From positions 1 to 64,000 of the forward strand of contig JANQSJ010000007.1 of the NCBI GenBank assembly GCA_028284065.1: a stretch of 64,000 bases of DNA, in the 5' to 3' direction. Below the pieces are notes generated by a model. The model saw nothing but the letters and a program-made list of their open reading frames with translations. It was not told the origin of the DNA and ran no database searches. Both the position numbers and the translations under genes were made by a program. Positions 34,435-44,202 of this stretch are shown here, piece by piece. Origin of the DNA: Parvularculaceae bacterium. GTDB lineage: Bacteria; Pseudomonadota; Alphaproteobacteria; Caulobacterales; Parvularculaceae. Every line of letters starts with the position of its first letter. Position 1 is the stretch's first letter.

Positions 34435-36108
34435 ATGACCGACGCCGACGCTTCCGCCCGACGCCTGACCGTCAACACCGCCGCGCGGCATCTCGTCGAC
34501 GCGCTTCTCGCCAACGGAACGACGCATGTCTTCTGCGTGCCGGGGGAGAGCTATCTGCCGGTGCTGGATGCGCTCTATGACGTGCGCGACCGCATAAGGC
34601 TGATCGCCTGCCGGCATGAGGCGGCGGCCGCCAACATGGCGGAGGCCTATGGCAAGCTCACAGGCCGGCCGGGCGTGTGCATGGTGACGCGCGGGCCCGG
34701 CGCGACGCAGGGCGCCGTCGGCGTTCACACCGCGTTTCAGGACTCCACGCCGATGATCTATCTCATCGGCCAGGTGGCGCGCTCGATGATCGACCGCGAG
34801 GCGTTTCAGGAGCTCGACTACCGGCGCTTCTTCGCCGGCGCGTCGAAATGGGCCGCCGAAGTCGATGACGCCGCACGCATGCCGGAATACATGCACCGCG
34901 CTTTCGCCACCGCCATCAATGGCCGGCGCGGGCCGGTCGTGCTCGCTCTGCCGGAGGACATGCTCGCCGAAGAAGCCGAAGCGCCGACGGCGGTGGCGGC
35001 GTCGCGCGCCGCGCCTGCGCCGGGGCCGGCGGATATGGAGCGGTTCCGAGCGCTTCTATCGGCGGCCGAACGGCCAATGCTGCTTGTCGGCGGCGGCGCC
35101 TGGGACGCGGCTGCGGTTGAGAATCTAAAAACGTTTGCGGAGGCGACAGGCCTGCCCGTAGCGGCCACCTTCCGCGCCAAGGACCTCTTCGACAACTACC
35201 ACCCGCTCTACGCCGGCGACGTAGGCATTGCGCCGAACCCGAAGCTCGCCGCGCGCATCCGGGCGAGCGATCTTTTGATCGCGCTCGGGCCGCGGCTCGG
35301 CGAGATGACGACGTCCGGATACGACCTTATCCGCGCGCCGGACCCGGCGCAGAAGCTCATTCATATCCATCCGGGAGCGGAGGAGCTAGGACGCGCCTAC
35401 TGGCCGACGCTCGCGGTGAACGCAAGCCCGGGCGCGTTCCTGGAAGCGGCGCTAGGGTCTGGCTGGACGCGCAATGACGCGTGGGCTGAGGCGGCGTCGG
35501 CCGCGCACGCAGACTTCGAAGTCTTTACGGCGCCCGTGGAGGTGCGCGAGGGCGTCAATCTCTCGAAGGTCTTCGCGTGGCTCGAAGACAATCTCAGCGC
35601 CGATGCGATTGTCTGCAATGGCGCGGGCAATTACGCCGCCTGGCTGCACCGCTTCTATCGGCATAGGGCCTACAAGACGCAGCTTGCGCCGACGTCAGGC
35701 GCCATGGGATACGGCTTTCCCGCCGCGCTCGCCGCGAAGGCTGTCGCGCCTGAGCGCGACGTCATCTGCGTCGCGGGCGACGGCTGCTTCATGATGGCGT
35801 CGAACGAGCTGGCGACGGCGGTCCAGTATGGCCTCGCCGTCATCACGCTCGTCTCCAATAACGGAACCTATGGGACCATCCGCATGCACCAGGAGCGGGA
35901 CTATCCGGGCCGCGTTTCCGGCACCGATCTCGTCAATCCGGACTTTGCGGCCTATGCGCGATCGTTTGGCGCATTCGGCGTTTGCGTTACGAATACAGAC
36001 GAATTCCCGGACGCATTTGCGGCGGCCCGCGCAAGCGGCGGGCCGGCGGTGATCGAACTCAAAACGTCCGCCAATGAAATCGCGCCTGGCAGGCGGCTAC
36101 GTGGCTAA
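34435..36108 (+). CDS. Thiamine-diphosphate-dependent enzyme, acetolactate synthase-like
   Basis: The 557-aa protein has the three-domain ThDP fold. Glu62 in CRHEAAAANMAEAYG is the cofactor-activating residue, GPGATQG follows, and the metal/ThDP motif GDGCFMMASNEL to VSNNGTYGT lies near 445-480. It matches the large catalytic subunit family (IlvB/IlvX-like, oxalyl- or sulfoacetaldehyde-type enzymes). No ilvN small subunit is adjacent, so a catabolic decarboxylase or lyase is as likely as acetolactate synthesis. The DmpA-type peptidase starts 78 bp downstream on the same strand. Confidence 0.92.
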   Translation: MTDADASARRLTVNTAARHLVDALLANGTTHVFCVPGESYLPVLDALYDVRDRIRLIACRHEAAAANMAEAYGKLTGRPGVCMVTRGPGATQGAVGVHTAFQDSTPMIYLIGQVARSMIDREAFQELDYRRFFAGASKWAAEVDDAARMPEYMHRAFATAINGRRGPVVLALPEDMLAEEAEAPTAVAASRAAPAPGPADMERFRALLSAAERPMLLVGGGAWDAAAVENLKTFAEATGLPVAATFRAKDLFDNYHPLYAGDVGIAPNPKLAARIRASDLLIALGPRLGEMTTSGYDLIRAPDPAQKLIHIHPGAEELGRAYWPTLAVNASPGAFLEAALGSGWTRNDAWAEAASAAHADFEVFTAPVEVREGVNLSKVFAWLEDNLSADAIVCNGAGNYAAWLHRFYRHRAYKTQLAPTSGAMGYGFPAALAAKAVAPERDVICVAGDGCFMMASNELATAVQYGLAVITLVSNNGTYGTIRMHQERDYPGRVSGTDLVNPDFAAYARSFGAFGVCVTNTDEFPDAFAAARASGGPAVIELKTSANEIAPGRRLRG

Positions 36109-36186
36109 ATCGGCGACTTGCGCCGACGGACGTTTGTCGCTTCGACGGCGCAACTCGAACCGGACCTGATAGGGAGGCAGGCGTTT

Positions 36187-37440
36187 ATGACGCTTCATTT
36201 AGGGAAATCGCAGGGTGTCGGCCATTTTGCGGCGGCGCTCCTTGGCGCGCTATTGGCGCAAACAAGTTGTCTGATGGCGGATGAGATGCGGGCGCGTGAT
36301 CTGGGCGTCCCATTCCCGGGGCGGCCGGGGCCATTGAACGCCATTACTGACGTCAGCGGCGTTGAGGTCGGCCATGCGACATTGATCGAGGGCGAGGGCA
36401 AGCTCGTCCGGGGCGAGGGCCCGGTGCGCACGGGCGTGACGGCGATCCATCCTCGCGGCAAGACGTCGACCGAGCCCGTGTTCGCGTCGTGGTTCACGCT
36501 CAACGCCTCCGGCGAGATGACGGGCGTCACCTGGCTCGACGAACGCGGCCTCCTCGATGGGCCGATCCTCATCACCAACACCCATAGCGTCGGCGTCGCG
36601 CGCGATGCTGCGGTGGCGTGGATGGTGGAGGCCGGCTGGGCTGCGGATTGGCACGCGCCGGTCGTCGCCGAGACCTATGATGGGCGGCTAAACGACATTA
36701 ACGGCTTTCACGTGACGAAAGACGACGCGCTCGCCGCGATGGCGTCGGCCTCCAGCGGTCCTGTGGCGGAAGGCGCGGTCGGCGGCGGCACGGGCATGGT
36801 CTGCAATCGCTTCAAGGGCGGCATCGGCACCGCCTCACGGCAGGTTACGTTCGAGGATGGGACGTATACGGTCGGCGCGCTCGTGCAGTGCAATTACGGC
36901 CGGCGCAGCGCGCTTCAGACAATCGCGGGCGTCTCGGTCTCGGCGCTCGCCGACGCCCCCGGCATCTGTTACTCGGACCCATCGATCGAAGGGCGGTATT
37001 CAGCGTTCATTCCGATTTGTGATGATCCTGAGGGGGAAGAAGAGCCCGACGCGCCCGGACGGGACGGGTCGATTATCGTCGTCGTCGCGACGGACGCGCC
37101 CTTGCTGCCGCATCAGCTGGGCCGCATGGCGAAGCGTCCGTCTCTTGCGCTTGGCCGCCTTGGCGCAGTCAGCGGCGACGGGTCCGGCGACATTTTCATC
37201 GCGTTTTCGACCGCCCAGGCGGGCCGGCTGGGGGAGGACACGCTGTCGACGCGCCTGAAGATGCATCCGAATAACGAATTGAGCCCGTTGTTCGGCGCCG
37301 TTATCGAGGCGACGGAGGAAGCGATCGTCAACGCCATGGTCGCCGCAGACACGATGATCGGCGCCGACGGGCTGAAGGTTCACGAACTGCCCGAGGAGAG
37401 GCTTGCCGACATCATGGCGACTGCGACGACTTCGGAATAG
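36187..37440 (+). CDS. P1-family (DmpA-type) aminopeptidase, self-processing
   Basis: The 417-aa protein is in the DmpA/BapA family of N-terminal nucleophile peptidases that cut themselves into alpha and beta chains and release N-terminal residues or beta-amino acids. The processing site is Gly294-Ser295 in GRDGSIIVVVATDAPL; EGAVGGGTGM and FKGGIGTASR are the other family blocks. The N-terminus has a hydrophobic segment (~12-30) suggesting export, with Cys31 not in a good lipobox. AGGGAGG at 36171-36177 fixes the ATG at 36187. It is convergent with transketolase 30 bp away. Confidence 0.93.
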   Translation: MTLHLGKSQGVGHFAAALLGALLAQTSCLMADEMRARDLGVPFPGRPGPLNAITDVSGVEVGHATLIEGEGKLVRGEGPVRTGVTAIHPRGKTSTEPVFASWFTLNASGEMTGVTWLDERGLLDGPILITNTHSVGVARDAAVAWMVEAGWAADWHAPVVAETYDGRLNDINGFHVTKDDALAAMASASSGPVAEGAVGGGTGMVCNRFKGGIGTASRQVTFEDGTYTVGALVQCNYGRRSALQTIAGVSVSALADAPGICYSDPSIEGRYSAFIPICDDPEGEEEPDAPGRDGSIIVVVATDAPLLPHQLGRMAKRPSLALGRLGAVSGDGSGDIFIAFSTAQAGRLGEDTLSTRLKMHPNNELSPLFGAVIEATEEAIVNAMVAADTMIGADGLKVHELPEERLADIMATATTSE

Positions 37441-37470
37441 TTTGAGGAACCCCGCCTATTCTTAACGGGC

Positions 37471-39438
37471 CTATGCGAGTCGTCGCACGGCATTTACGAC
37501 GGCGTCGGCGGTAATACCAAAATGCGCGTACAGATCGGTATGCGGCGCGCTTGCGCCGAAGCTTTCCATGCCGACGAAGCCCCCGTCCGGACCTATCCAT
37601 CTATCCCATCCTGCGCGGACCGCCGCTTCGACGGCGATGCGCGGCGCGGCGCCGAGAATCTGATTCTTGTAGGCTTGCGGCTGTTCCTCAAAAGCGCGCC
37701 AGTTCGGCATTGAGACCACGCGAGCCGACAGTCCGCTCTCGCTAAGGCGTGACGCCGCGTCGACCGCGATCGCGACTTCCGAGCCGGTGGCGAGTATCGT
37801 CGCCACAGGGGTGTCCGCTTCAATGAGCGCGTAGGCGCCTTTCGCGCACCTATTCTCCGCATCAAAATCGTTTCGAAGCTGCGGCAGTTTTTGTCGCGAC
37901 AGGGCGATGACGCTGGGGCGCTCCGGATCGGCGAGGGCGGCGGCCCAGCATTCGGCCGTCTCAACCGCGTCCGCGGGTCGGAAGACGTTGAGGTTGGGGA
38001 TCGCCCGCAGGCTCGCCAGGTGCTCAACCGGCTGATGCGTCGGCCCGTCCTCGCCGAGGCCGATGGAATCGTGGGTCATCACGAAGATCGATCCGACGCC
38101 CATGAGCGCGGCGAGTCGGATAGATGGCCGGCAGTAATCGCTGAAGACGAGAAACGTGCCGCCATAGGGCGCAAAGCCGCCATGCAGGGCGAGGCCGTTC
38201 ATCGCGGCGGCCATGCCGTGTTCGCGAATGCCGTAATGAACATAGCGGCCCGCGTAATTCTCCGCGGTGAATACGCCGAGATCCCCCGTCTTTGTGTTGT
38301 TCGAACCGGTGAGATCCGCCGAGCCGGCGAAAAGCTGCGGCACGGCCGGGTTCAGAGTCTCAAGCGTTTTCTGGGAGGCGGCGCGGCTGGCGATGTTCTG
38401 CGGCGCGCCGGCGAGGTCGCGCTTCAGGCCGACAATCGCCGCTTCGGCGGCGTCGCCGTCGACGCCAGCCATGCGCGCCCTGAATTCGTCCGCATTCGGA
38501 GAGACGTCGAGCCGACCCTCCCAGTCGCGTCTCGCCGCTGCGCCCTGCGCGCCGGCCGCGCGCCAGGCGGCCAGGACGTCATCCGGAACCTCGAAAGGAG
38601 CATGCGGCCAGTCGAGTGATTTGCGGGCGAAGGCGATCTCTTCAGGACCCAGCGGCGCGCCGTGGGCTTTTTCGCTGCCAGCCTTCTTGTCTGCGCCCTT
38701 GCCAATGACCGTGCGACAGGCGATGAGCGTTGGCCGGTCGGACGTTTTCGCCGCGTCGAGCGCGGCATGGATGGCGTCCGGATCATGCCCGTCGACGCGC
38801 GCGGCGCGCCAGCCGGAAGCCTCGAACCGCGCTAGCTGATCGGTGCCGTCCGAAAGCGAGACATTGCCGTCGATCGTGATGTCATTGTCATCCCATAGGA
38901 CGATCAGCTTGCGAAGTTTCAGGTGGCCGGCAAGCGAGATCGCTTCCTGGCTGATCCCTTCCATAAGGCACCCGTCGCCAGCGATGACGTAGGTGCGGTG
39001 ATCGACAAGCTCCTCGCCGTAAATCGCGGCGAGGTGCGCTTCGGCCATGGCGAAGCCAACGGCGTTCGCAAGGCCCTGGCCGAGCGGGCCGGTGGTTGTC
39101 TCCACCGCCGGCGCATGGCCGAATTCCGGATGGCCCGCCGTCTTCGATCCAAGCTGCCGGAAGGATCGCAACTGGTCGATATCCATGCCCTCGTACCCAA
39201 GGAGATAGGCGAGGGAATAAATCAGCATCGAGCCGTGGCCGGCCGACAGGACGAAGCGGTCGCGGTCCGGCCAGCCCGGATCGCCGGCGTCGAACTTCAA
39301 GTGCCTTGTGAAGAGCGCCGTGGCCACGTCCGCCATGCCCATCGGCATGCCGGGATGTCCGGACGCCGCCTTCTCCACCGCGTCCATAGATAATGCGCGG
39401 ATGGCGTTGGCCATGCGGGAGAAATCTGTTTCGGCCAT
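37471..39438 (-). CDS. tkt: Transketolase
   Basis: The 655-aa ThDP enzyme transfers two-carbon units in the pentose phosphate pathway. It has [12 protein letters not shown] near the N-terminus, [12 protein letters not shown] with the metal ligands (~150), [19 protein letters not shown] in the middle domain, and a C-terminal domain ending VNAVRRLA. Length is typical. The ATG at 39438 matches the family start; the frame is open further upstream to 39768 but that part is basic and unlike transketolase. GlpX lies 4 kb to the right, on the other strand. Confidence 0.97.
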   Translation of the reverse strand: MAETDFSRMANAIRALSMDAVEKAASGHPGMPMGMADVATALFTRHLKFDAGDPGWPDRDRFVLSAGHGSMLIYSLAYLLGYEGMDIDQLRSFRQLGSKTAGHPEFGHAPAVETTTGPLGQGLANAVGFAMAEAHLAAIYGEELVDHRTYVIAGDGCLMEGISQEAISLAGHLKLRKLIVLWDDNDITIDGNVSLSDGTDQLARFEASGWRAARVDGHDPDAIHAALDAAKTSDRPTLIACRTVIGKGADKKAGSEKAHGAPLGPEEIAFARKSLDWPHAPFEVPDDVLAAWRAAGAQGAAARRDWEGRLDVSPNADEFRARMAGVDGDAAEAAIVGLKRDLAGAPQNIASRAASQKTLETLNPAVPQLFAGSADLTGSNNTKTGDLGVFTAENYAGRYVHYGIREHGMAAAMNGLALHGGFAPYGGTFLVFSDYCRPSIRLAALMGVGSIFVMTHDSIGLGEDGPTHQPVEHLASLRAIPNLNVFRPADAVETAECWAAALADPERPSVIALSRQKLPQLRNDFDAENRCAKGAYALIEADTPVATILATGSEVAIAVDAASRLSESGLSARVVSMPNWRAFEEQPQAYKNQILGAAPRIAVEAAVRAGWDRWIGPDGGFVGMESFGASAPHTDLYAHFGITADAVVNAVRRLA

Positions 39439-39605
39439 ATGCGTTCGTAAGTCCGTCTCGTTCTGATCTCTTGGGTTTCGGCGGTGCGCGCCAACGCTAG
39501 GTCCGTCATGGAAAGTCACGCCAAGGCTGGCGCGCCGCGCGTCTTTCTCAGGATCGCCGCGAGATAAGCATGATCGCGCCGGAAAGCGCCAGCCCGCCGT
39601 CGCTG

Positions 39606-41747
39606 CTAGGACGTTACTTTGACATAGGCGCCGGGCGCATCTTCGATCGGGGCGAGGTCGCCGTCGCCGGGATGACGCGCGTCGACGCGGCCGGGGCTTT
39701 CGCGGTCGAGCCACGCCATCCAGTAGGACCACCAGGAACCGGCGCGTTTCTCCGCCCCCTCTTTCCACTCTCCAAGAGTTTCAGGCAGACCTTCGTTGAC
39801 GGAGTGATGGTATTTTTTCTTGTCGGGATGATTGATGACGCCGGCGATATGGCCTGAGCCGGCCAGCATGTAGGTCACCTTGTCCGCGCCGTCCCGCGCC
39901 ATCAGGCGCGCCGTTCTGTAGACGGAGTTGTGGGGGGCGATGTGGTCGGTCTCGCCGGCCTGAAAGAACATCGGGAGGTCGACCTCGCCGAGATCGAGGG
40001 TTTCGCCGTCGATGATCATTTCGCCCTTGGCGAGGCGGTTCTTCTGATAGAATTCGCGCAAATAGAAGAGGTGGACGTTCTTCGGCATGCGCGTGGAATC
40101 CGAATTCCAGAACAGGAGGTCGAACCGCGCCGGGTCCTTGCCCATCATGTAGTTGTCGATGACGAACTGCCAGATGAGATCGTTCGAGCGCAGCATGTTG
40201 AAGGTCGTCGCCATGGCGCGGCCTTCAAGCACGCCGCCGGCCGCGTCCATCTGCTTCTCGATCGACTCCAGTTGCGCATCGTCCACGAACAGGAGGAGGT
40301 CGCCGGCCTCGGTGAAATCGGCCTGGGCGGTGAAGAAGGTCGCGGTCTTGATCCGGTCGTCCCCCCGCCGCGCCATCAGCGCGAGCGCAGTGGCGAGCAT
40401 TGTTCCGCCAATGCAGTAGCCGATTGCGTCGACGCCGGGCTCCCCGACGGCTTTCTCCACCGCGTCGAGCGCCTCGAAGCAGCCCTGCTTGATATAGTCT
40501 TCGAACGTCTTGTCTGCGAGCTCCGGACCCGGATTGACCCATGAGACGACGAAAACCGTCCTGCCCTGATCGACCATCCATTTGATGAAGGAGTTCTTGG
40601 GCTGAAGATCGAGGATGTAGAACTTGTTGATCCAGGGCGGAAAGATGAGGAGCGGACGCTTGGCGACCTGTTCCGTCGTCGGCTCATACTGGATGAGCTG
40701 CAAGATCTCGTTCTGATAGACGACCTTGCCCTTTGTGGTCGCAACGTTTTCGCCAAGCTTGAAATAGTCGAGGTCCGCCTGACGGATGGCGAGGTCGCCA
40801 TGGCCGCGGTCGATGTCCTCCAGAAGGTTCTTGAGGCCCTTCATGAGGTTCTCGCCGCGCGACGCGAGCGTCGCCTCGACGACTTCGGGGTTCAGCATCG
40901 GGAAGTTCGTCGGCGACAGCGCGTCGATGAACTGCTTGGTGTAGAACTCCGCGCGCCGCTTGTCGTAGTCGTCCTCCATCTCAAGTTCTTCGACGGTGCC
41001 GCTAAGCCATTTCGATGTGATGAGATAGGACTGCTTTATGAAATCCAGCAGGTAATTGTCCGTCCACGCCGGGTGTCGAAAGCGCTTGTCGGCTGCGTCA
41101 GGTTGGATCGTCGGCTTGACTTGCTCGCCTGAAAGTCGACGCGAGGCGCTCGCCATCAGTTTGGCGTAATCGCCCCAGAGATTGAACTGGCGCTGCATGA
41201 CGGTCGCGGGATCTGCCGCCAAGCCTTGCATCATTTCCTTGTAGGCTTCGCCGACATTAAGCGGATCGGCGGAGCGGCGCCCCTGGGCGATGTCGACCAT
41301 GTCGCGGTTCTTGCCGAGAAACTCGGCGATGACGTCCTGGCTCTTGCCGCTCACGTCGGCGAGATAGGAAGAGAGCGCGTCGAAGTCTTCGATAAGGCTG
41401 GCCTGGGCGTCGCGTTCCGTAGCGCCAGCTGCTGCGCCGGCCGCATTTTCGGCGGCGGTTGCGCCCTGTTTTGCGGCTTTCGGCGCGGCTTTTTGGGCGT
41501 CGCCTCCCGGCGACTTGCCGGCCGGCGCGCTTTTTCGCGGCGTCTTCCCGGTCGCCGCTCCGCTTGCTGAGACGCCGTTCTCCGACTTCTTGCGCGTCGC
41601 TTTCCTGGCTGTCGCCTTCTTTGTGGCGGTCTTCTTCGTCGCCGGACTCGCCTTCGGCCCGGCCTTCGGCGTTCGTTTCGCGTCCGCCCCGGTTGCATCA
41701 TCTGAGCCGGCGTCATTCGCCGGCGTTGGTTGTTCCGCTTGCGTCAT
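39606..41747 (-). CDS. phaC: Class I poly(3-hydroxyalkanoate) synthase with long basic N-terminal tail
   Basis: The 713-aa cytoplasmic polymerase has a class I PhaC core from about residue 115. The PhaC N-terminal domain includes [19 protein letters not shown] (223-241), [14 protein letters not shown] lies near 368-381, lipase-like GYCIGG holds nucleophile Cys445, and the Asp/His pair are in ETDHIAPH and GSGHIAG. Usual class I enzymes are ~590 aa; the excess is a ~105-residue Lys/Ala/Thr/Pro-rich tail (24-94 most basic, with [18 protein letters not shown]) resembling PhaF or histone H1 tails. It is monocistronic and convergent with nothing close. It differs in class from the PhaC at 11.6 kb. 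DNA binding by the tail is inferred. Confidence 0.95.
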   Translation of the reverse strand: MTQAEQPTPANDAGSDDATGADAKRTPKAGPKASPATKKTATKKATARKATRKKSENGVSASGAATGKTPRKSAPAGKSPGGDAQKAAPKAAKQGATAAENAAGAAAGATERDAQASLIEDFDALSSYLADVSGKSQDVIAEFLGKNRDMVDIAQGRRSADPLNVGEAYKEMMQGLAADPATVMQRQFNLWGDYAKLMASASRRLSGEQVKPTIQPDAADKRFRHPAWTDNYLLDFIKQSYLITSKWLSGTVEELEMEDDYDKRRAEFYTKQFIDALSPTNFPMLNPEVVEATLASRGENLMKGLKNLLEDIDRGHGDLAIRQADLDYFKLGENVATTKGKVVYQNEILQLIQYEPTTEQVAKRPLLIFPPWINKFYILDLQPKNSFIKWMVDQGRTVFVVSWVNPGPELADKTFEDYIKQGCFEALDAVEKAVGEPGVDAIGYCIGGTMLATALALMARRGDDRIKTATFFTAQADFTEAGDLLLFVDDAQLESIEKQMDAAGGVLEGRAMATTFNMLRSNDLIWQFVIDNYMMGKDPARFDLLFWNSDSTRMPKNVHLFYLREFYQKNRLAKGEMIIDGETLDLGEVDLPMFFQAGETDHIAPHNSVYRTARLMARDGADKVTYMLAGSGHIAGVINHPDKKKYHHSVNEGLPETLGEWKEGAEKRAGSWWSYWMAWLDRESPGRVDARHPGDGDLAPIEDAPGAYVKVTS

Positions 41748-41799
41748 CTCATCGACCGCTGGTTAAGTGAGGTCCGAAGCTAGTATAGATTGTCGCCTC

Positions 41800-42198
41800 A
41801 TGCGCTCAAAAGGGTATCTTTCAGCAGTTATCGCCGTCGCCGCGCTCGCCAGTGCGGGCGGCTGCGCGAATGCGCAGCGGTTTCTTCCCGGCGGCATCGT
41901 CAAAGTCAGGGATCTGGAGAAAGGCCGGCCGGTAAGTCCGGACCTTGCCGAAGAAGTCTCCGATCGCGAGCGTCGCGCGCGCAAAGCGGCGTTTCCGATC
42001 CTGAGCGCGCAACCCTCGACGCCGCCGCAGCCGGAGGGCGCGCTCGTCAGGCGCAATAAAGAGCGCGCGCTCCTCGACAGGCGTGACGCCCTAGAGCGGC
42101 GGCTTGAGGAGGATCGCGCGAAGGCCGCCGCGGAACGCGTCGATGGCGTCCCGGAAGCCTCAGCCCAAGAGGCCGCTGACGCGCAAGGGGGAACGTAA
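41800..42198 (+). CDS. Small secreted or lipoprotein-like hypothetical protein
   Basis: The 132-aa product has a signal-like start (YLSAVIAVAALASAGGCANAQ). The Cys could be lipidated, but the residue at -3 is Ala, making the lipobox weak. The mature part is charged and helical, with an Arg/Glu-rich coiled-coil-like region (DRRDALERRLEEDRAKAAAER) and no recognised domain. No clear Shine-Dalgarno is seen for the ATG; an in-frame GTG at 41767 adds 11 residues. It is divergent from phaC and upstream of an outer-membrane barrel gene. Confidence 0.6.
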   Translation: MRSKGYLSAVIAVAALASAGGCANAQRFLPGGIVKVRDLEKGRPVSPDLAEEVSDRERRARKAAFPILSAQPSTPPQPEGALVRRNKERALLDRRDALERRLEEDRAKAAAERVDGVPEASAQEAADAQGGT

Positions 42199-42329
42199 AA
42201 GACCCGAAAAGCGGGACCTAAAAGAAACGTCATAATCATCCGGCCGGCTAGTCGGGGTAACCGTCAGTTAATGAAAACGGTGGAGCCATTGCCGCGCCGC
42301 GTTTCGCGGCGTCGCCACGGAGCCATCGT

Positions 42330-43103
42330 ATGTCGGGCCTTACGTCGCTGATCCGTCCAGTCCTGCCGACTATCCTTGCGCTCAGCGCCGTTACGGCGGG
42401 AGGCGCTCTCGCCAGCGAGCCCTGCGGACAGGATGCGCAGCCTTGCTTAGAGACCGGCGCGGCGGCGGCGGACGTTAACTGGCTTGAACTGGCGATGGCG
42501 CAGAGGCCGACGCCGGGCGCTCCATCCTCGAAGTCCGACCAACGAAGGTCGGATGGCGGTTCGTCCCGCTACGACGTTCGCCGGCAAACCGAGGCGCGCG
42601 GCTTCCGCAATGAGGCGTTCGTGCGGGCTGGCGCCCTTTTCGCCGGCCATGAAAGCGATGGCGATTTCGACCCGCTCGGCCAGTCGGCGACGCTTGGATA
42701 CCGCCGGCGTATCGCCCAGACAGGCCGCGGCACATGGTGGGTGCAGCCGGAGTTCGTCTATTTTCGCGACACAGACCGGTTCGACGTCGTCGGCGTTGAG
42801 GTGAAGCGCACGTTCTCCGGCGTCGGCGGGCTCGTCTCGCTGGGATACGGGTTTGACCTGGGGCCGGTGACGCCGTTTGCGACGGTGGGCGCAGGACCTC
42901 TCAATATCGAGACGGAAGTCGACGACACGTTTCTCACGCAGTCGGTCGATGAACTCACGGTCGGCTATGCGGCGACGGTCGGCGTGCGTACGCCGCTCGT
43001 GGGTTCGCTGTCGCTTGAGGGCGCATACCGGTATCTCGGCTCGGTCCGGACGGATGTTTTTGGCCTGCACTCCGTCGAAGTGGGCGTCTCCTACAGCTTC
43101 TAG
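42330..43103 (+). CDS. Outer-membrane beta-barrel protein
   Basis: The 257-aa protein has a signal peptide (LPTILALSAVTAGGALAS). After a ~60-residue variable region, alternating hydrophobic/polar strands follow (WWVQPEFVYF, SLGYGFDLG, VGVRTPLVGSLSLEGAYRYLG). The chain ends VEVGVSYSF with the C-terminal Phe used by the BAM machinery. It is like OmpW/opacity-type 8-strand barrels. ATG with GGAG-like bases upstream. Function is structural or porin-like; ligand unknown. Confidence 0.8.
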   Translation: MSGLTSLIRPVLPTILALSAVTAGGALASEPCGQDAQPCLETGAAAADVNWLELAMAQRPTPGAPSSKSDQRRSDGGSSRYDVRRQTEARGFRNEAFVRAGALFAGHESDGDFDPLGQSATLGYRRRIAQTGRGTWWVQPEFVYFRDTDRFDVVGVEVKRTFSGVGGLVSLGYGFDLGPVTPFATVGAGPLNIETEVDDTFLTQSVDELTVGYAATVGVRTPLVGSLSLEGAYRYLGSVRTDVFGLHSVEVGVSYSF

Positions 43104-43218
43104 CCTTCGTCTCTTTCCCCTTTTGGGCGCTGGACGAAACCGCCATCGTCGGGCAAGACCTGCCGCGCGCGGGCGGGGGGTTCCTCGCTGCGCGATATCC
43201 GGCGACAGGAGGCATTCG

Positions 43219-44187
43219 ATGGCCGATCAGGAATATCTCGATCGCGTCTTCACCATGGAGGTTGGGCGGTGCACCGAAGCGGCGGCGATCGCCGCTTCGC
43301 GCATGATCGGCCGCGGCGACAAGGAAGGCGCCGACCAGGAAGCCGTCAACGCGCTGCGCCAGGCGTTCAATAAGCTGGACATGAAGGGGACGGTCGTCAT
43401 TGGCGAGGGCGAGCGCGACGAAGCGCCGATGCTTTATATCGGCGAAGAGGTCGGCACCGGGAACGGCCCGGACATCGACATCGCGCTCGATCCGCTGGAG
43501 GGCACGACGCTCACCGCCAAGGCGATGGCCAATGCGCTCGCCGTCGTCGCGATGGCGAAAGGCGGCACGCTGCTCCATGCGCCAGACGTCTACATGCAGA
43601 AAATCGCCGTCGGTCCGGGGTACCCGGATGGCGTCGTCGACCTTGACGCGCCGACCGAAGACAACATTGCCGCGCTTGCAAAAGAGAAAGGCGTGCCGAC
43701 CTCGGAAATTACGCTTTGCGTGCTCGACCGGGACCGTCATGAGGCGATCATCGCCGCGGCCCGCAAGCTCGATGCGCGCGTCTTCCTCATTCCCGACGGC
43801 GATGTCGCAGGCGTCTTCCATACGACTGAATCGCACACGGGCATCGACATGTATGTGGGCTCAGGCGGGGCGCCGGAAGGCGTTCTCGCGGCCGCTGCGT
43901 TGAGGTGCGTCGGCGGTCAGATGCAGGGCCGGCTTCTGTTCCGTAATGACGATGAACGTGCGCGCGCCGAACGCGCCGGCATCCGCGACCTTGACCGCAA
44001 ATATGCGCTCAGGGATCTCGCGTCCGGCGACGTCATATTCGCGGCGACCGGCGTGACCAACGGCACCATGCTTGACGGCGTCAAGTGGGAAAAAGACTTC
44101 GTCCACACCCACACGGTTGTCATGCGCTCAAAGACGAAGACGGTCCGCTACATCAGGGCCCGGACGGACCGCGAGCGGATCGGTTAG
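43219..44187 (+). CDS. glpX: Fructose-1,6-bisphosphatase, class II (GlpX)
   Basis: The 322-aa protein performs the gluconeogenic and pentose/Calvin-cycle phosphatase step. It shows GEGERDEAPMLYIGE with metal ligands, DPLEGTTLTAKAM, and GSGGAPEGVLAAAALRCVGG. Length matches E. coli GlpX. ACAGGAGG sits just upstream of ATG 43219. Longer readings that begin inside the barrel gene are out of phase with it and not supported. It is convergent with the metal transporter gene 15 bp away. Confidence 0.96.
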   Translation: MADQEYLDRVFTMEVGRCTEAAAIAASRMIGRGDKEGADQEAVNALRQAFNKLDMKGTVVIGEGERDEAPMLYIGEEVGTGNGPDIDIALDPLEGTTLTAKAMANALAVVAMAKGGTLLHAPDVYMQKIAVGPGYPDGVVDLDAPTEDNIAALAKEKGVPTSEITLCVLDRDRHEAIIAAARKLDARVFLIPDGDVAGVFHTTESHTGIDMYVGSGGAPEGVLAAAALRCVGGQMQGRLLFRNDDERARAERAGIRDLDRKYALRDLASGDVIFAATGVTNGTMLDGVKWEKDFVHTHTVVMRSKTKTVRYIRARTDRERIG

Positions 44188-44202
44188 GCGCGTCCGCGGC
44201 CG

